This document shows positions 52,802 to 62,656 of a DNA stretch of 64,000 bases, in pieces (positions within the stretch are counted from its first letter, which is position 1; the number at the start of each line of letters is the position of its first letter). The DNA is from Sulfurimonas marina. GTDB lineage: Bacteria; Campylobacterota; Campylobacteria; Campylobacterales; Sulfurimonadaceae. Both the position numbers and the translations under genes were made by a program. Location: positions 1,798,001 through 1,862,000 of the forward strand of contig NZ_CP041165.1 of assembly GCF_014905095.1 (NCBI RefSeq), given 5' to 3'. Under the pieces are notes generated by a model. That model saw nothing but the letters and a program-made list of their open reading frames with translations. It made no database searches and was not told the origin of the DNA.

Positions 52802-55800
52802 ATGGATAATCATACTCATTTTCATAGAATTACGAAGTCTAGTCATAGTTTTATAACTAATGTTTTTTTCCTCTTTAGCCTATTATTAGCTCTGTCATCA
52901 AATAGTTACGCAGCCCAAAGTCTTATTTACGATGCTAACGGTGGAACTGGAACCGTACCTCCTACTGTTACATATAATAACGGTAATACCGTAACTGTTT
53001 ATGATGATAATGGATTAACAAAAACAGGTTATGAGTTTGGCGGTTGGAATACAACTGCGAATGGTTCAGGAATCACCTATCAACCTGGCGATACATTTAC
53101 ATTTGGTACAACTGAGATAACACTTTATGCAAAATGGGATTCAAACACTTCCACGACACCTCCTACCCCTGTAACTTGTGCTAATGGTGCGACCCCAATT
53201 TATATAGATGAGACAAATCCAACTATAATAGGGGAAGGTCCATTAGATGATAGATGCTATGCCTTTCAATACACTAATCACGATGTTGGCGGTAGTGTGC
53301 AAATTTATTACTGGTCAGATTCTGCTATAGATATTAACCAAACTATTGACACCTTCAGTGAGTCCTTCGCTCTTTCAGCTAATACTGATACTACTAAGGG
53401 ACCATATACCATGGATGCTGGAGATAGCTTAGTACTTGAGGTAGAGAGTATCAATAACAATAAAGAATACTCTATCATTATAGATTATGTTCCCAATATA
53501 GAAACAGTTAATGACTCCTACATCGTTGAAGTAGGAGATACACTCCATGCTAATGTTTTATCCAACGACAATAATTCAACCAATATCTATATTGACACAA
53601 CTAATTCCAATCTACCTGGCATCCAAGCAGATGGTAGTTTTACATACAATGCTATTAGTGTAGGTGAACATCTTTATTACTATACTGCAACTAATGGTAC
53701 AGATTCACTAGAAGAAAATGTATTAATAACAGTCCTTTCAGATAATGCCTGGCCTAGTACTTGTTACGGCTACTATTACAGACAAGGTGACAATACAAAT
53801 TTACCTACAACAAATCCTCCGAGCATATCGGGTAACTTTGCTACAGATGAAAACATTTCGGTGACTGTTTATATTAAAAACGTAGCGGATGATTACAATA
53901 CGACTATTCCTTCAATGTCTTTAAATATCCAAGATCCATCAAGTGATCTCAGTTATTCAGGACCATCTACCATTTATAAAAGTACACCTACGGAAGTGAA
54001 TCAATACTTTTTTGCACAGTTTTTATTAACACCGCAAACAACAGATACAATTGACGAAGCACTTGATATGAATCTCACAATCTCTGGAACAACCGGCCGT
54101 TTAGGACATGAAATAGCACAATGTGGCGGAGGTCTTGATACTATTTATGCACCATTTTGGGGGAGATTCAATGTTTTATCAAATCTTGCTACTTTTCAAA
54201 ACTACTATAATCTTCCAACACAAACAACAAAAAGGTTTGAAGAGTTCAACATTGCCTCTTATGCATTAGGTAGTGACTTCACACAAGCATCTGAAGTTGC
54301 CACTATGGTAGGTGTTGAGATCATAGATACATCTGAAGTAGATATCAATATTGCTTGTCAAGATGAAACAGAGGGTCGTTCACTTACAGATAGAATATGG
54401 ATAAGATTTGGAGGTGGTAACAACTACGATACTAATATAAGTAGTCTCCTAGTTAATTATGATCTTTTAGAAGAAGCAATAAATGAAAATCCTAATAAAG
54501 AAAAGACCCTTACTCCGGAAGATTTTTATAAAGTTGCCAGTAAAAATGCTGCATACCGTATAAGTTATTATGGTGCAGCTGATGATGAACTTTTACAATA
54601 TACAGAAGCTGGGAATAAGTATGTTATCAATAACTTCCCAGAAGTGGTTCAAGATATCGGAACGTGTGTAGATGAAGTACTATCACCTGTTGGAAATTCT
54701 GATAATTTACAACCAACAATCCGGGTTGCCGTTGCATGTGGTAATGCCGGTAATACAGGGATTAGTTATAAACATTTACAAGCATGTTTAGAGTGTTTAC
54801 ATGGTAAGTCTTACGTATGTTCAAGAGACAACTTTGCGATCAGACCGGAAGCATTTATGATGCACCTTAAAGATCAAAACCAGTCTAATCCTGCATTACA
54901 AACAGATATAACAACACTAAGTCACTCAGGTTCCATAGATGCATCAGCTCCTGAACTTAGCCTTGCTGCCGGTTATAACTACAATCTTGAGATAAATGCT
55001 ACAAACCATATTGACAATGAATCATCTCCAGGGTACACGACATATCCTGCACCTGCAGTTTTTGAGTGGAATCCGGCCTCTACAGTTTTCTGTAACGATA
55101 CTTCAGACCATACTACTCCTGTTTATTTTTCAAATGGTGCAGCAGATCTAAATGCTTCAATTAATCAAGTTGGTAGATATACATTTGGCTTTAATGATAC
55201 TACTTGGACAAGTGTAGACAGCAATGAATCATTTCAGGCTCATCACACAGGGGATCATTTTAAGGCTAACCCTGACTTTGACTGTACACTAAATAGTTCT
55301 ATCGTCCAAGTACAAGGTTCTCCTTCGTTAAATGGTTGTACTATCTCTTCTCATCATATAAACCTTCAAACTGATGTAGTTTATAACGATTATAATATGA
55401 CTACACACCCTTATAAATTCACTGTTACAAACAATATTTTATCTGTCGGTCTTACAGATACACAAGGGAAAAATTTTGTTTATATGGCAAATATTGAGAA
55501 CAACGAAAGTGTATCTGTTCACCTAGATACCAATATATCTGCTCAAGGTTACAATGATAGTAACCTATCAAACTATACAGGTGAAATAAATGCCAGCGGT
55601 TTTGCATGTTATGCACAAGATACACTTTTCGGTATTGGTAAAAGTGCGACAACTTCTACTTTACTTCCTTTTAGATATCGTATTCACGATTTAAATGCAA
55701 CCGGTGCTATTATCGTGGCTTTTGATAATACTTATCCTGATATAAATAACTCTGTCATAGCTGAAGGTAATCTTACAGGAACTCCGATTGAGACAATACC

Positions 55801-56506
55801 AGCTGAATATTGGAGAAAAGCACAAAACGGTCAACTATCTCTTAGAACCAATCTTAACTTTGATCGTAATATCAGCCGTGCTGTAAACCCTGAAGATATT
55901 AACTATACCCGTTTCGATATGAATAACACGCTAAATTTATTCAGTGCAGATTTAATTAATAATAAATATACAGATATAAATAAAGACACCAATGAAATAG
56001 GTCAGGTTATCCATCATTATTATGGAAGAAGCCATGCTGCAAAACAAAGATATATAGTCCCAGATGACAGCCCTTATACGGCAAATCTTTTTTATGAAAT
56101 ATATTGTTATGACATAGGCTGTAACCTCTCATCTTTACCGAGTAGTTCACATACCGACGATATAAGATGGTACCGAAATACTCTACATAACACCTCAAAC
56201 GAAGGTAACATCACTAATGTAAGTGAAAAAGACTATACACATGTAACTACATCTAACTTAAACACTACAACAAATCCAAGTAAAGTTGATTTAAGCTATG
56301 ACGCCTATTTCGGATATCCATATCAAACAACTATGGATATGAATACTTCAAATTGGCTTATTTACAATCCAGATGATGAAAATGCAACTGTGAATGAATT
56401 TCAAGCAGAATTCAATAAAGCCGGAGATTGGAGTGGGGAGCATGAAACTAATTCTACGACAAATGTAGAAGCCGGAAAAAAAGCAAATAGGAGAATAAAT
56501 TGGTAA
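52802..56506 (+). CDS. Large secreted protein with InlB-type repeat, upstream of pilin-like genes
   Basis: This 1234-aa protein has a signal peptide (about 1-37, ending SNSYA). A Listeria-Bacteroides/InlB B-repeat domain follows (about 41-105: LIYDANGGTG, GYEFGGWNTTANGSG, ITLYAKW). A cadherin-like/Ig-like module (about 238-315; NDSYIVEVGDTLHANVLSND) comes next, then ~900 residues rich in Asn, Thr and Asp with scattered Cys and no family I recognise. There is no LPXTG, transmembrane anchor or obvious barrel. Its stop overlaps the first pilin-like gene by 7 bp, as PilY1-type tip proteins sit with minor pilins, so a pilus-tip adhesin role is inferred. AAAGGA precedes the ATG. Confidence 0.75.
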   Translation: MDNHTHFHRITKSSHSFITNVFFLFSLLLALSSNSYAAQSLIYDANGGTGTVPPTVTYNNGNTVTVYDDNGLTKTGYEFGGWNTTANGSGITYQPGDTFTFGTTEITLYAKWDSNTSTTPPTPVTCANGATPIYIDETNPTIIGEGPLDDRCYAFQYTNHDVGGSVQIYYWSDSAIDINQTIDTFSESFALSANTDTTKGPYTMDAGDSLVLEVESINNNKEYSIIIDYVPNIETVNDSYIVEVGDTLHANVLSNDNNSTNIYIDTTNSNLPGIQADGSFTYNAISVGEHLYYYTATNGTDSLEENVLITVLSDNAWPSTCYGYYYRQGDNTNLPTTNPPSISGNFATDENISVTVYIKNVADDYNTTIPSMSLNIQDPSSDLSYSGPSTIYKSTPTEVNQYFFAQFLLTPQTTDTIDEALDMNLTISGTTGRLGHEIAQCGGGLDTIYAPFWGRFNVLSNLATFQNYYNLPTQTTKRFEEFNIASYALGSDFTQASEVATMVGVEIIDTSEVDINIACQDETEGRSLTDRIWIRFGGGNNYDTNISSLLVNYDLLEEAINENPNKEKTLTPEDFYKVASKNAAYRISYYGAADDELLQYTEAGNKYVINNFPEVVQDIGTCVDEVLSPVGNSDNLQPTIRVAVACGNAGNTGISYKHLQACLECLHGKSYVCSRDNFAIRPEAFMMHLKDQNQSNPALQTDITTLSHSGSIDASAPELSLAAGYNYNLEINATNHIDNESSPGYTTYPAPAVFEWNPASTVFCNDTSDHTTPVYFSNGAADLNASINQVGRYTFGFNDTTWTSVDSNESFQAHHTGDHFKANPDFDCTLNSSIVQVQGSPSLNGCTISSHHINLQTDVVYNDYNMTTHPYKFTVTNNILSVGLTDTQGKNFVYMANIENNESVSVHLDTNISAQGYNDSNLSNYTGEINASGFACYAQDTLFGIGKSATTSTLLPFRYRIHDLNATGAIIVAFDNTYPDINNSVIAEGNLTGTPIETIPAEYWRKAQNGQLSLRTNLNFDRNISRAVNPEDINYTRFDMNNTLNLFSADLINNKYTDINKDTNEIGQVIHHYYGRSHAAKQRYIVPDDSPYTANLFYEIYCYDIGCNLSSLPSSSHTDDIRWYRNTLHNTSNEGNITNVSEKDYTHVTTSNLNTTTNPSKVDLSYDAYFGYPYQTTMDMNTSNWLIYNPDDENATVNEFQAEFNKAGDWSGEHETNSTTNVEAGKKANRRINW

Positions 56507-57105
56507 CAATGACACACTCTATCACAAAAAGATCTGCTTTTACAATGATTGAACTGATCTTTGCTATTGTAATTATTAGTATAGTTGTTTTATCCTTACC
56601 TACTTTTATGCAGGTATCTGAAAAGAATGTAGAAAACAACCTTGCACAGGAAGCTATATTTGCAGCTTCTGCAGAGTTAATGGGTTCAACAAGCGTATAC
56701 TGGGATGAAAACTCCATGCAAGATTCAAATTTTAGTGCATTATCAAGAGTTATAGATATTGGTGACGATTGTAATACTACTACAAAATTGCGTCCCGGTC
56801 ATATCAATCAACCGTTTCACAGACGATGCTTAGATGATCTTACTACTACTGCAGCCAATACTAGTGGTGGTGATGCTTATAATCTGAATGACCTTGTACA
56901 TACACCTCATACTGCTTTCACTCAAACAAGTGATGCTTCTGGATATAAAACAAATTATAATAGTGCTTTAAGCGTTACTCAAAATAATGATATCAAAACT
57001 GTTACAGTTACTATTACAGATCCTGACGGTAATGTGGTAACTAGATTAAAATCACAAATAGCAAATATCGGTGAAGTTGAACCATATAAGAAAAGGATGT
57101 TCTAA
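56500..57105 (+). CDS. Prepilin-like protein 1 (type IV pilin/pseudopilin N-terminus)
   Basis: This 201-aa protein has a short basic leader and the type IV class III signal KRSAFTMIELIFAIVIISI. It has Phe at +1 and Glu at +5, though Ala rather than Gly precedes the cleavage site. A hydrophobic helix to about residue 40 is followed by a soluble domain with a C-proximal TVTVTITDPDGN strand. A TTG start is chosen: AGGAG lies 6 bases before it, whereas the ATG three codons later is 15 bases away. It overlaps the large secreted-protein gene by 7 bp and the next gene by 1 bp. Confidence 0.83.
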   Translation: MVTMTHSITKRSAFTMIELIFAIVIISIVVLSLPTFMQVSEKNVENNLAQEAIFAASAELMGSTSVYWDENSMQDSNFSALSRVIDIGDDCNTTTKLRPGHINQPFHRRCLDDLTTTAANTSGGDAYNLNDLVHTPHTAFTQTSDASGYKTNYNSALSVTQNNDIKTVTVTITDPDGNVVTRLKSQIANIGEVEPYKKRMF

Positions 57106-58010
57106 TGAAAAAAAATGCTTTTACAATGTTAGAACTAATATTTGTCATCGTAGTGATGGGTATACTTGCAAAATTTGGTATAGAGCTTCTTGCTCAAATA
57201 TATAATAACTTTATATACAATAGTGTCAACAGTTCTCTTCAAGAAAAAAGTCAAAATGCAGTAGAAATAGTTGGAGGACGTTTACAATATAGAATTAAAG
57301 ACTCAATCATTGCAAGACAAAGTGCAGATGATACTAACTTTACCTCATTGTCTACTGCTAATAGTGACGATTATAATATACTTGAATGGGTGGCAACTGA
57401 TATTGAAGGCTTCAGAGGGCAAACACAACCTTTATGGAGTGGTATAATTGACCTTGATGACTCAAATGCAACCCTGCTTATAACTCCAGAAACAAATACA
57501 ACAGCCATAGATGCCTTAATAGATACACTTTCTGATGGTAATTCTGATTTAACAGATGCTGCTATATATTTTCCCGGTTCAAATACAAATGTACTTACAG
57601 GTTATGGTTGGCAGCGTCCTGCAATAAAATTTACAGACCAAAACCATACGATGCACCCTATAAAAGCAGGTACGAACATTTATGAACTTATCCCAAGAAA
57701 TGGAGATACTAATGATGATAATAACCTAAGTGGTATTGATGTATATGAAAACTATCAGCTTGCATGGACTGCTTATGCAGTTGGTATAAACAATTATGAT
57801 GATACAAATAAAACAGGTACTCTCACACTTTGGTACGATTATCAGCCATGGGAAGGTGAAAAATATACTGACGGTACTCCAAGAATACTTATGGAAGATG
57901 TTAGTTCATTTAGATTTAGAGCACTAGGTTCTGTTGTACAAATTCAAGTGTGTACAAAGTCAGATCTCGTAGAGGAATACTCAATATGCAAAGAAAAAAC
58001 AATATTTTAA
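57105..58010 (+). CDS. Prepilin-like protein 2 (PilW/GspJ-like)
   Basis: This 301-aa protein has an N-terminal class III signal NAFTMLELIFVIVVMGILAKF (again Ala at -1, Phe at +1, Glu at +5) and a long helix. The large soluble domain (about 60-295) has the size and late position of minor pilins PilW/GspJ. CTKSDLVEEYSICKEK near the end has two Cys that may pair. Its 3' end overlaps the PilX-like gene by 25 bp. Confidence 0.8.
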   Translation: MKKNAFTMLELIFVIVVMGILAKFGIELLAQIYNNFIYNSVNSSLQEKSQNAVEIVGGRLQYRIKDSIIARQSADDTNFTSLSTANSDDYNILEWVATDIEGFRGQTQPLWSGIIDLDDSNATLLITPETNTTAIDALIDTLSDGNSDLTDAAIYFPGSNTNVLTGYGWQRPAIKFTDQNHTMHPIKAGTNIYELIPRNGDTNDDNNLSGIDVYENYQLAWTAYAVGINNYDDTNKTGTLTLWYDYQPWEGEKYTDGTPRILMEDVSSFRFRALGSVVQIQVCTKSDLVEEYSICKEKTIF

Positions 58011-58453
58011 ATAAACATAGAAACGGCCTGGCAATGATTATGGCAATTATCATTATGGTTGCGCTTGGTACCATTGGAGCCTTGTCTTTAAAACTAATTT
58101 CGCAAACTACTAAAACAACGACAGATATTTATCTGTATGAGCAGGCATCTATCTATGCAAAAAGTGCGGCAGAACTTGCACTTTTAGACATTGCTAAATA
58201 TGGCTGTTCTAATAACTATGACGTAACCTTTGGTAATAGCACAGAAATTCAGTATGATGCAAATGTAACTATGCAGTATATATATACCAACAATTCCGGA
58301 CCTGCTGGATGTAATATCTATACTCAAACGACACCAGTTACAACTACTGAACAAAACGGTTCTGTAATGATGGATATTACCGTTACACTAAGTGATGAAA
58401 ACTTAACTACAGAACCAATAAGATACTTTAGAAGAACTATCCAAAAACTCTAA
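57986..58453 (+). CDS. Prepilin-like protein 3 (PilX-like)
   Basis: This 155-aa protein has a basic leader (MQRKNNILNKHRNG) followed by a hydrophobic helix LAMIMAIIIMVALGTIGALS without Glu at +5. This is the PilX/GspK pattern; proteins of that type cap the pilus tip and lack Glu5. TTTDIYLYEQASIYAKSAAELAL fits the PilX N-terminal domain. The longer frame from 57950 was rejected because AGAGGA precedes the ATG at 57986. It is the last gene of the four-gene operon. Confidence 0.8.
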   Translation: MQRKNNILNKHRNGLAMIMAIIIMVALGTIGALSLKLISQTTKTTTDIYLYEQASIYAKSAAELALLDIAKYGCSNNYDVTFGNSTEIQYDANVTMQYIYTNNSGPAGCNIYTQTTPVTTTEQNGSVMMDITVTLSDENLTTEPIRYFRRTIQKL

Positions 58454-58484
58454 GATTATTGGTTATTTCTAAACTTATAAATGC

Positions 58485-58490
58485 TATAAT
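58485..58490 (+). promoter_or_regulatory. Predicted -10 box upstream of hpf
   Basis: TATAAT lies 21 bp before the hpf ATG, downstream of a T-rich tract. AAAAAAGGAT then provides the ribosome-binding site. The leader would be short. Confidence 0.45.
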
Positions 58491-58511
58491 TCAATAAAAA
58501 AGGATTATAGT

Positions 58512-59045
58512 ATGAATATCTCTTTAACTGGTAGAGGCTTAGAACTTACTGACACTATCAAAGATCATATGAGAAGCTCTATTGATGCTCTAAAAAAATA
58601 TAATATGGACATTATCTCTGCAAACGCAGTTGCAAGTTCTCAACATAAAAAAGGGAAAGAGCACTTTAATGTTGAATTTGTTTTAAATCTTCCTCAAAAA
58701 CATACTATTGTTATTAGTCAAAATGACGGCGACCTTCATGCTGCAATTGACATCGCTTTAGAGCGTGCAGAAAAAGCACTTCGCCGCCTACATGATAAAG
58801 AAGTTGATCACCATAAAACTGGTTTAAACGAGATCAAATCTGAAGATGTAGATGTTAAAGAAGTAGCAGCTGAACTAGAAGATGAAATAGTTCCTGTAGA
58901 ACTTGACCTTTACAAACCGCGTGAAGTTGAAGATGTTTTAAATGACCTAAAAGAGTCTGGAAAAATGTTTGATATCTTCATCGACAACGAAGATAAAACT
59001 CGTGTTCTTTACAAAAGAAACGACGGTAAATTCGGTCTATATTAA
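58512..59045 (+). CDS. hpf: Long-form ribosome hibernation promoting factor
   Basis: This 177-aa protein has an N-terminal HPF/YfiA domain (1 to about 97; MNISLTGRGLELTDTIKDH, then HAAIDIALERAEKALRRLHDK), a linker, and a C-terminal dimerisation domain (about 120-177; PREVEDVLNDLKESGKMFDIFI, KVLYKRNDGKFGL type). Long forms join two 70S ribosomes into inactive 100S particles in stationary phase. The gene is monocistronic with its own -10 box. Its stop overlaps the convergent recG stop by 9 bp. Confidence 0.93.
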   Translation: MNISLTGRGLELTDTIKDHMRSSIDALKKYNMDIISANAVASSQHKKGKEHFNVEFVLNLPQKHTIVISQNDGDLHAAIDIALERAEKALRRLHDKEVDHHKTGLNEIKSEDVDVKEVAAELEDEIVPVELDLYKPREVEDVLNDLKESGKMFDIFIDNEDKTRVLYKRNDGKFGLY

Positions 59046-60821
59046 TAGGTCATTTTTCACTTCAGAAACAATATCCTCATCAAGTGCGAAGTCAAAATAT
59101 TTAAACTGGCTTCCGCTTTGATTTATCCCTTTTAACAGATCCCCGCTTTTTCTATAACGTAAATCTAAATTTGCTATATCAAATCCATTTGTAGTTTTTA
59201 CAAACTCCTCTAACCTTTTAGACTCTTTTTGGTTTGTATATAAATAACAATACCCTTTTAAACCTGTCCGACTAACACGACCACGTAATTGATGTAGTGT
59301 TGAAAGCCCTAATCTCTCAGCACCTACAATGACAACAGTAGTTAGCCTTGGTAAAGATATACCCACTTCTACAACCGTTGTAGCAATTAAAATATCACCA
59401 CGCTCTCTGAAATCTAGTAAAACATGCTCTTTCTCTTTATCTTTTCCATGGGTCACATATACATTCTCAAAGTTTTTTTCCCAATACGATCGAGCTTCAT
59501 CTATACTTTGATACTCTAAAGCTTCACTCTGCTCCACCAATGGATATACAAGCAGTATTTGATTATTTTGCGCTATTTCATTTTTAATATGTTCTAGTAA
59601 ATCTTTAAAGTCACTCTTGTGGATTACTTTAGAGTCTATATCTTTTTTATAAGGTGTAGAAGTGATCAAACTCACATCAATATGAGCCGCTTCGATCATC
59701 GCCTGCGTTCTTGGAATTGGTGTTGCCGAAAACTGTAGATAGTGTGGCTTTTTCTCCCCTGAACTCACCAGCTTCTCCAACATATTTCTCTGAGCAGTAC
59801 CAAAACGGTGCTGTTCATCTACCATCACAACTCCCGCTTCGGGCAACTCTCGATAGAGCAGTGCATGCGTACCGATAATAAAGTCATATTCACTCAGATC
59901 CGTCTTTTTCGTCTTGTTTGTAACAAGTACACACTTCATGTCCAAAAACTTCTGAGCCTCTTCATAAAGTTGGTTTGCAAGTATCGTAGTGGGTGCCATC
60001 AAAATGCTTTTATAAGGCATCATCATATAGGCACTCGCAAGAATTACCATTGTTTTACCACTACCAACATCACCGACAACCATACGTCTTGCAGCTACAT
60101 CTTTAGAGAAATCGTTTTGAATATCTTTAATAGCATTTTCTTGTTCAGGTGTAAGTTCAAAAGGGAGTTTTTGTGCCCAGGGTCTATAATCACTCTCTTT
60201 AGAGATCTGTGTCTGAAAGTATCTTCTTTTTTTTGTTAGTTGTGCAAGGTATATAAAAAGCTCCAGATATTTCAGTGCACGTACACTTTGTTCACTTAAC
60301 TCTTTTTGTGGCAGTTCTAGGGGGAAGTGAAGTTGCAATACTTCATCAATTACACTCTCTTTAAGCCCCTCTATGAGTAGATTTTCTTTTGTAAGCAGTT
60401 CTGCTGCAAGCCGGCCCATTACATCATTTCTCAAAGCTGTTTTATATTTTGGAGTAATCTTCCCAATCTGGGTAATCTTCTTTGGCATACTCATAGAGCA
60501 ATGCCCCATTTTACAATCTATAAGACCGTAAAAAAACTCTCTGCTGCCAACACTGAAGGCATGCATCATATACGGTTTAGGCTTAAACATCACACCTTGA
60601 ACACTATGTCCAAAGTTATGTGCAAAAAAAGTGATTTGAAGTGAATTTGGTGCACGATATACAGACTCGATCGTAGCATCTATAACTTGTGCTTTGCCAG
60701 GGTCTAAAGTGGAGTTTATACGATAGTCTTCGTAAGAATGAGGAACGTTAAGTGCCAACTCCAATAAAGAGTTGATACCCAGTTTTTTAAATTTGGCCTC
60801 TTGATCTTTTGAAAGTTCCAT
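59037..60821 (-). CDS. recG: ATP-dependent DNA helicase RecG
   Basis: This 594-aa branch-migration helicase reverses stalled forks. The N-terminal wedge OB domain (about 40-130) is shortened; E. coli RecG is 693 aa. Helicase motifs are GDVGSGKTMVILA (Walker A), VVMVDEQHRFGTAQR (DEQH), FSATPIPRT, and the TRG-type end QLRGRVSRTGLKGYCYL with GDLLKGINQSG. It is convergent with hpf and followed upstream by an 81-bp gap to glyQ. Confidence 0.94.
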   Translation of the reverse strand: MELSKDQEAKFKKLGINSLLELALNVPHSYEDYRINSTLDPGKAQVIDATIESVYRAPNSLQITFFAHNFGHSVQGVMFKPKPYMMHAFSVGSREFFYGLIDCKMGHCSMSMPKKITQIGKITPKYKTALRNDVMGRLAAELLTKENLLIEGLKESVIDEVLQLHFPLELPQKELSEQSVRALKYLELFIYLAQLTKKRRYFQTQISKESDYRPWAQKLPFELTPEQENAIKDIQNDFSKDVAARRMVVGDVGSGKTMVILASAYMMMPYKSILMAPTTILANQLYEEAQKFLDMKCVLVTNKTKKTDLSEYDFIIGTHALLYRELPEAGVVMVDEQHRFGTAQRNMLEKLVSSGEKKPHYLQFSATPIPRTQAMIEAAHIDVSLITSTPYKKDIDSKVIHKSDFKDLLEHIKNEIAQNNQILLVYPLVEQSEALEYQSIDEARSYWEKNFENVYVTHGKDKEKEHVLLDFRERGDILIATTVVEVGISLPRLTTVVIVGAERLGLSTLHQLRGRVSRTGLKGYCYLYTNQKESKRLEEFVKTTNGFDIANLDLRYRKSGDLLKGINQSGSQFKYFDFALDEDIVSEVKNDLLI

Positions 60822-60902
60822 CCCCGTCTCTTTTTAGCTATATGGGAAAAACTATATCAAAAGTTTTATTAGAAAGGACAAAAGATTGCAAAATGCAATA
60901 TA

Positions 60903-61787
60903 TTATCCGTTTACTCTTTTATTTCTTTCCTCTTCTTGTGCTTTGTAAAGTTCCGCACATCCACGAGAAAGTTCACGAATTTTTAAGATGTAGTTTTGTC
61001 TCTCAGTTTGCGAGATAGCTTTTCTTGCATCAAGAACGTTAAATACGTGTGAAGCCATCATACACAGATCATATGCAGGTAACGGAAGTCCTGCTTCAAG
61101 TGTTCTTAGACACTCTGCACTTTTTGCATTGAACTCATCAAAAAGCATAGCAGTATCTGCTACTTCAAAGTGATATTTCGAAAATTCTACTTCACTCTCT
61201 TTATGTACATCTTTATAATATGTTTTGTTACCGTCTTTATCGATATTCCATACAATATCAAAAACAGTGTCAACACCTTGAAGATACATAGCAAGACGCT
61301 CAGTTCCGTATGTAATCTCTGCAGTTACCGGTTTACACTCAATACCACCAACTTGTTGGAAGTAAGTAAACTGTGTAACTTCCATACCGTTTAACCAAAC
61401 TTCCCATCCAAGTCCCCATGCACCAAGTGTCGGAGATTCCCAGTTATCTTCAATAAAACGGATATCATGTTTAGATACATCAAGACCTAAGTACTCTAAC
61501 GATTTTAGGTATAACTCTTGGATATTATCCGGTGATGGTTTTATAATCGCTTGAAACTGATAGTATGAGCCAAGACGATTTGGGTTTTCGCCGTATCTAC
61601 CGTCAGTCGGACGACGTGAAGGTGCTACATATGCAGTAGCCCACGGTGTTGAATCTAGTGATCGAAGAAAAGTAGCAGGGTGAAAAGTTCCAGCCCCAGC
61701 AGGGATATCGTAAGGTTGAACAATGTTACAACCCTCTTTCATCCAAAATTCTTGTAGTTTTAATAACATTTCGCTAAATGTAATCAT
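60903..61787 (-). CDS. glyQ: Glycyl-tRNA synthetase alpha subunit
   Basis: This 294-aa class II synthetase subunit charges tRNA-Gly in an alpha2beta2 enzyme. [20 protein letters not shown], then [40 protein letters not shown] and [20 protein letters not shown] are canonical. The glyS beta gene is not in this window and is presumably elsewhere, as in many members of the phylum. Length is normal. Confidence 0.97.
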   Translation of the reverse strand: MITFSEMLLKLQEFWMKEGCNIVQPYDIPAGAGTFHPATFLRSLDSTPWATAYVAPSRRPTDGRYGENPNRLGSYYQFQAIIKPSPDNIQELYLKSLEYLGLDVSKHDIRFIEDNWESPTLGAWGLGWEVWLNGMEVTQFTYFQQVGGIECKPVTAEITYGTERLAMYLQGVDTVFDIVWNIDKDGNKTYYKDVHKESEVEFSKYHFEVADTAMLFDEFNAKSAECLRTLEAGLPLPAYDLCMMASHVFNVLDARKAISQTERQNYILKIRELSRGCAELYKAQEEERNKRVNG

Positions 61788-61850
61788 TCGTTTATCACCT
61801 CAAAATTAATTGCGAAAGTATACTATAGAGTCGCTTTTTAATTTATAAAG

Positions 61851-62648
61851 TTAGTATTTGATCGAAGCGCCAATCTTTATATATTTATCATTTGTTCTGC
61901 TATCAGGCTCATAAATATTTTCATAATAATCTCCATCTATGTATCCACTGAGAAAATTCGATCTCTTAATCACCTGTCTTGAATAGATGTATTCTATAAA
62001 AAAGTTTACTTCATCAGTATAACTGTACTCTACAGGGATACTTAATTCAAATGTATTGGCACTTCCCAGTTTAAACTCATCACTGATACTATTCGCAATC
62101 ATTGTTGGAGCAATTCCATATTTATATTTTGCAATTACTCCAATATTAAAATTATCTATAAGCTCTTTTGAAACACCTACAATCGGTGTTATATAGAACC
62201 AACTATATAGTTCGTTTTGAATACTTGAGAGCTCTCTATACCATGCATGATACCCTGCCCCCGCTCCATATATTAAATCTATAGCTGAAAACTCTTTTTT
62301 CATTGTATAATCAACGCTAAAATCATATAAAATATTAAAAGTTGTCCCTTGATATGGTTCTCCAGTCTTAATTTTAAAACCGTCATAATTACTATTACCA
62401 GTAAGTCCAGAAAAATTAAACTCTAAATTTGAACATCCATAGTTACTGCATGATAGGTCAAGACCGTATCCAAGTTCAAAGCCTAAAATAGAGTTTGAAT
62501 TTTCACTATCTGCAAAATTTCCATAAACATCAGTTTCAGTATAATCCAGCTCCATATTAACTAGCGAGATCGAAAAAGTTCCATTTCCTGCATATAAATT
62601 TGCAGACAAAAGCGCTAACGTTGTCATTTTTAAAACTAAATTTTTCAT
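61851..62648 (-). CDS. Outer-membrane protein, predicted beta-barrel
   Basis: This 265-aa protein has a signal peptide (MKNLVLKMTTLALLSANLYA, cleaved after about 20) and repeated amphipathic strands with many aromatic residues. It ends IKIGASIKY with a terminal Tyr typical of barrels. Two Cys (CSNYGC) lie close together near residue 58 and could form a loop disulfide. Function is unknown. It lies 8 bp downstream of the DUF89 gene and is probably cotranscribed. Confidence 0.75.
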   Translation of the reverse strand: MKNLVLKMTTLALLSANLYAGNGTFSISLVNMELDYTETDVYGNFADSENSNSILGFELGYGLDLSCSNYGCSNLEFNFSGLTGNSNYDGFKIKTGEPYQGTTFNILYDFSVDYTMKKEFSAIDLIYGAGAGYHAWYRELSSIQNELYSWFYITPIVGVSKELIDNFNIGVIAKYKYGIAPTMIANSISDEFKLGSANTFELSIPVEYSYTDEVNFFIEYIYSRQVIKRSNFLSGYIDGDYYENIYEPDSRTNDKYIKIGASIKY

Positions 62649-62656
62649 AAGAATCC

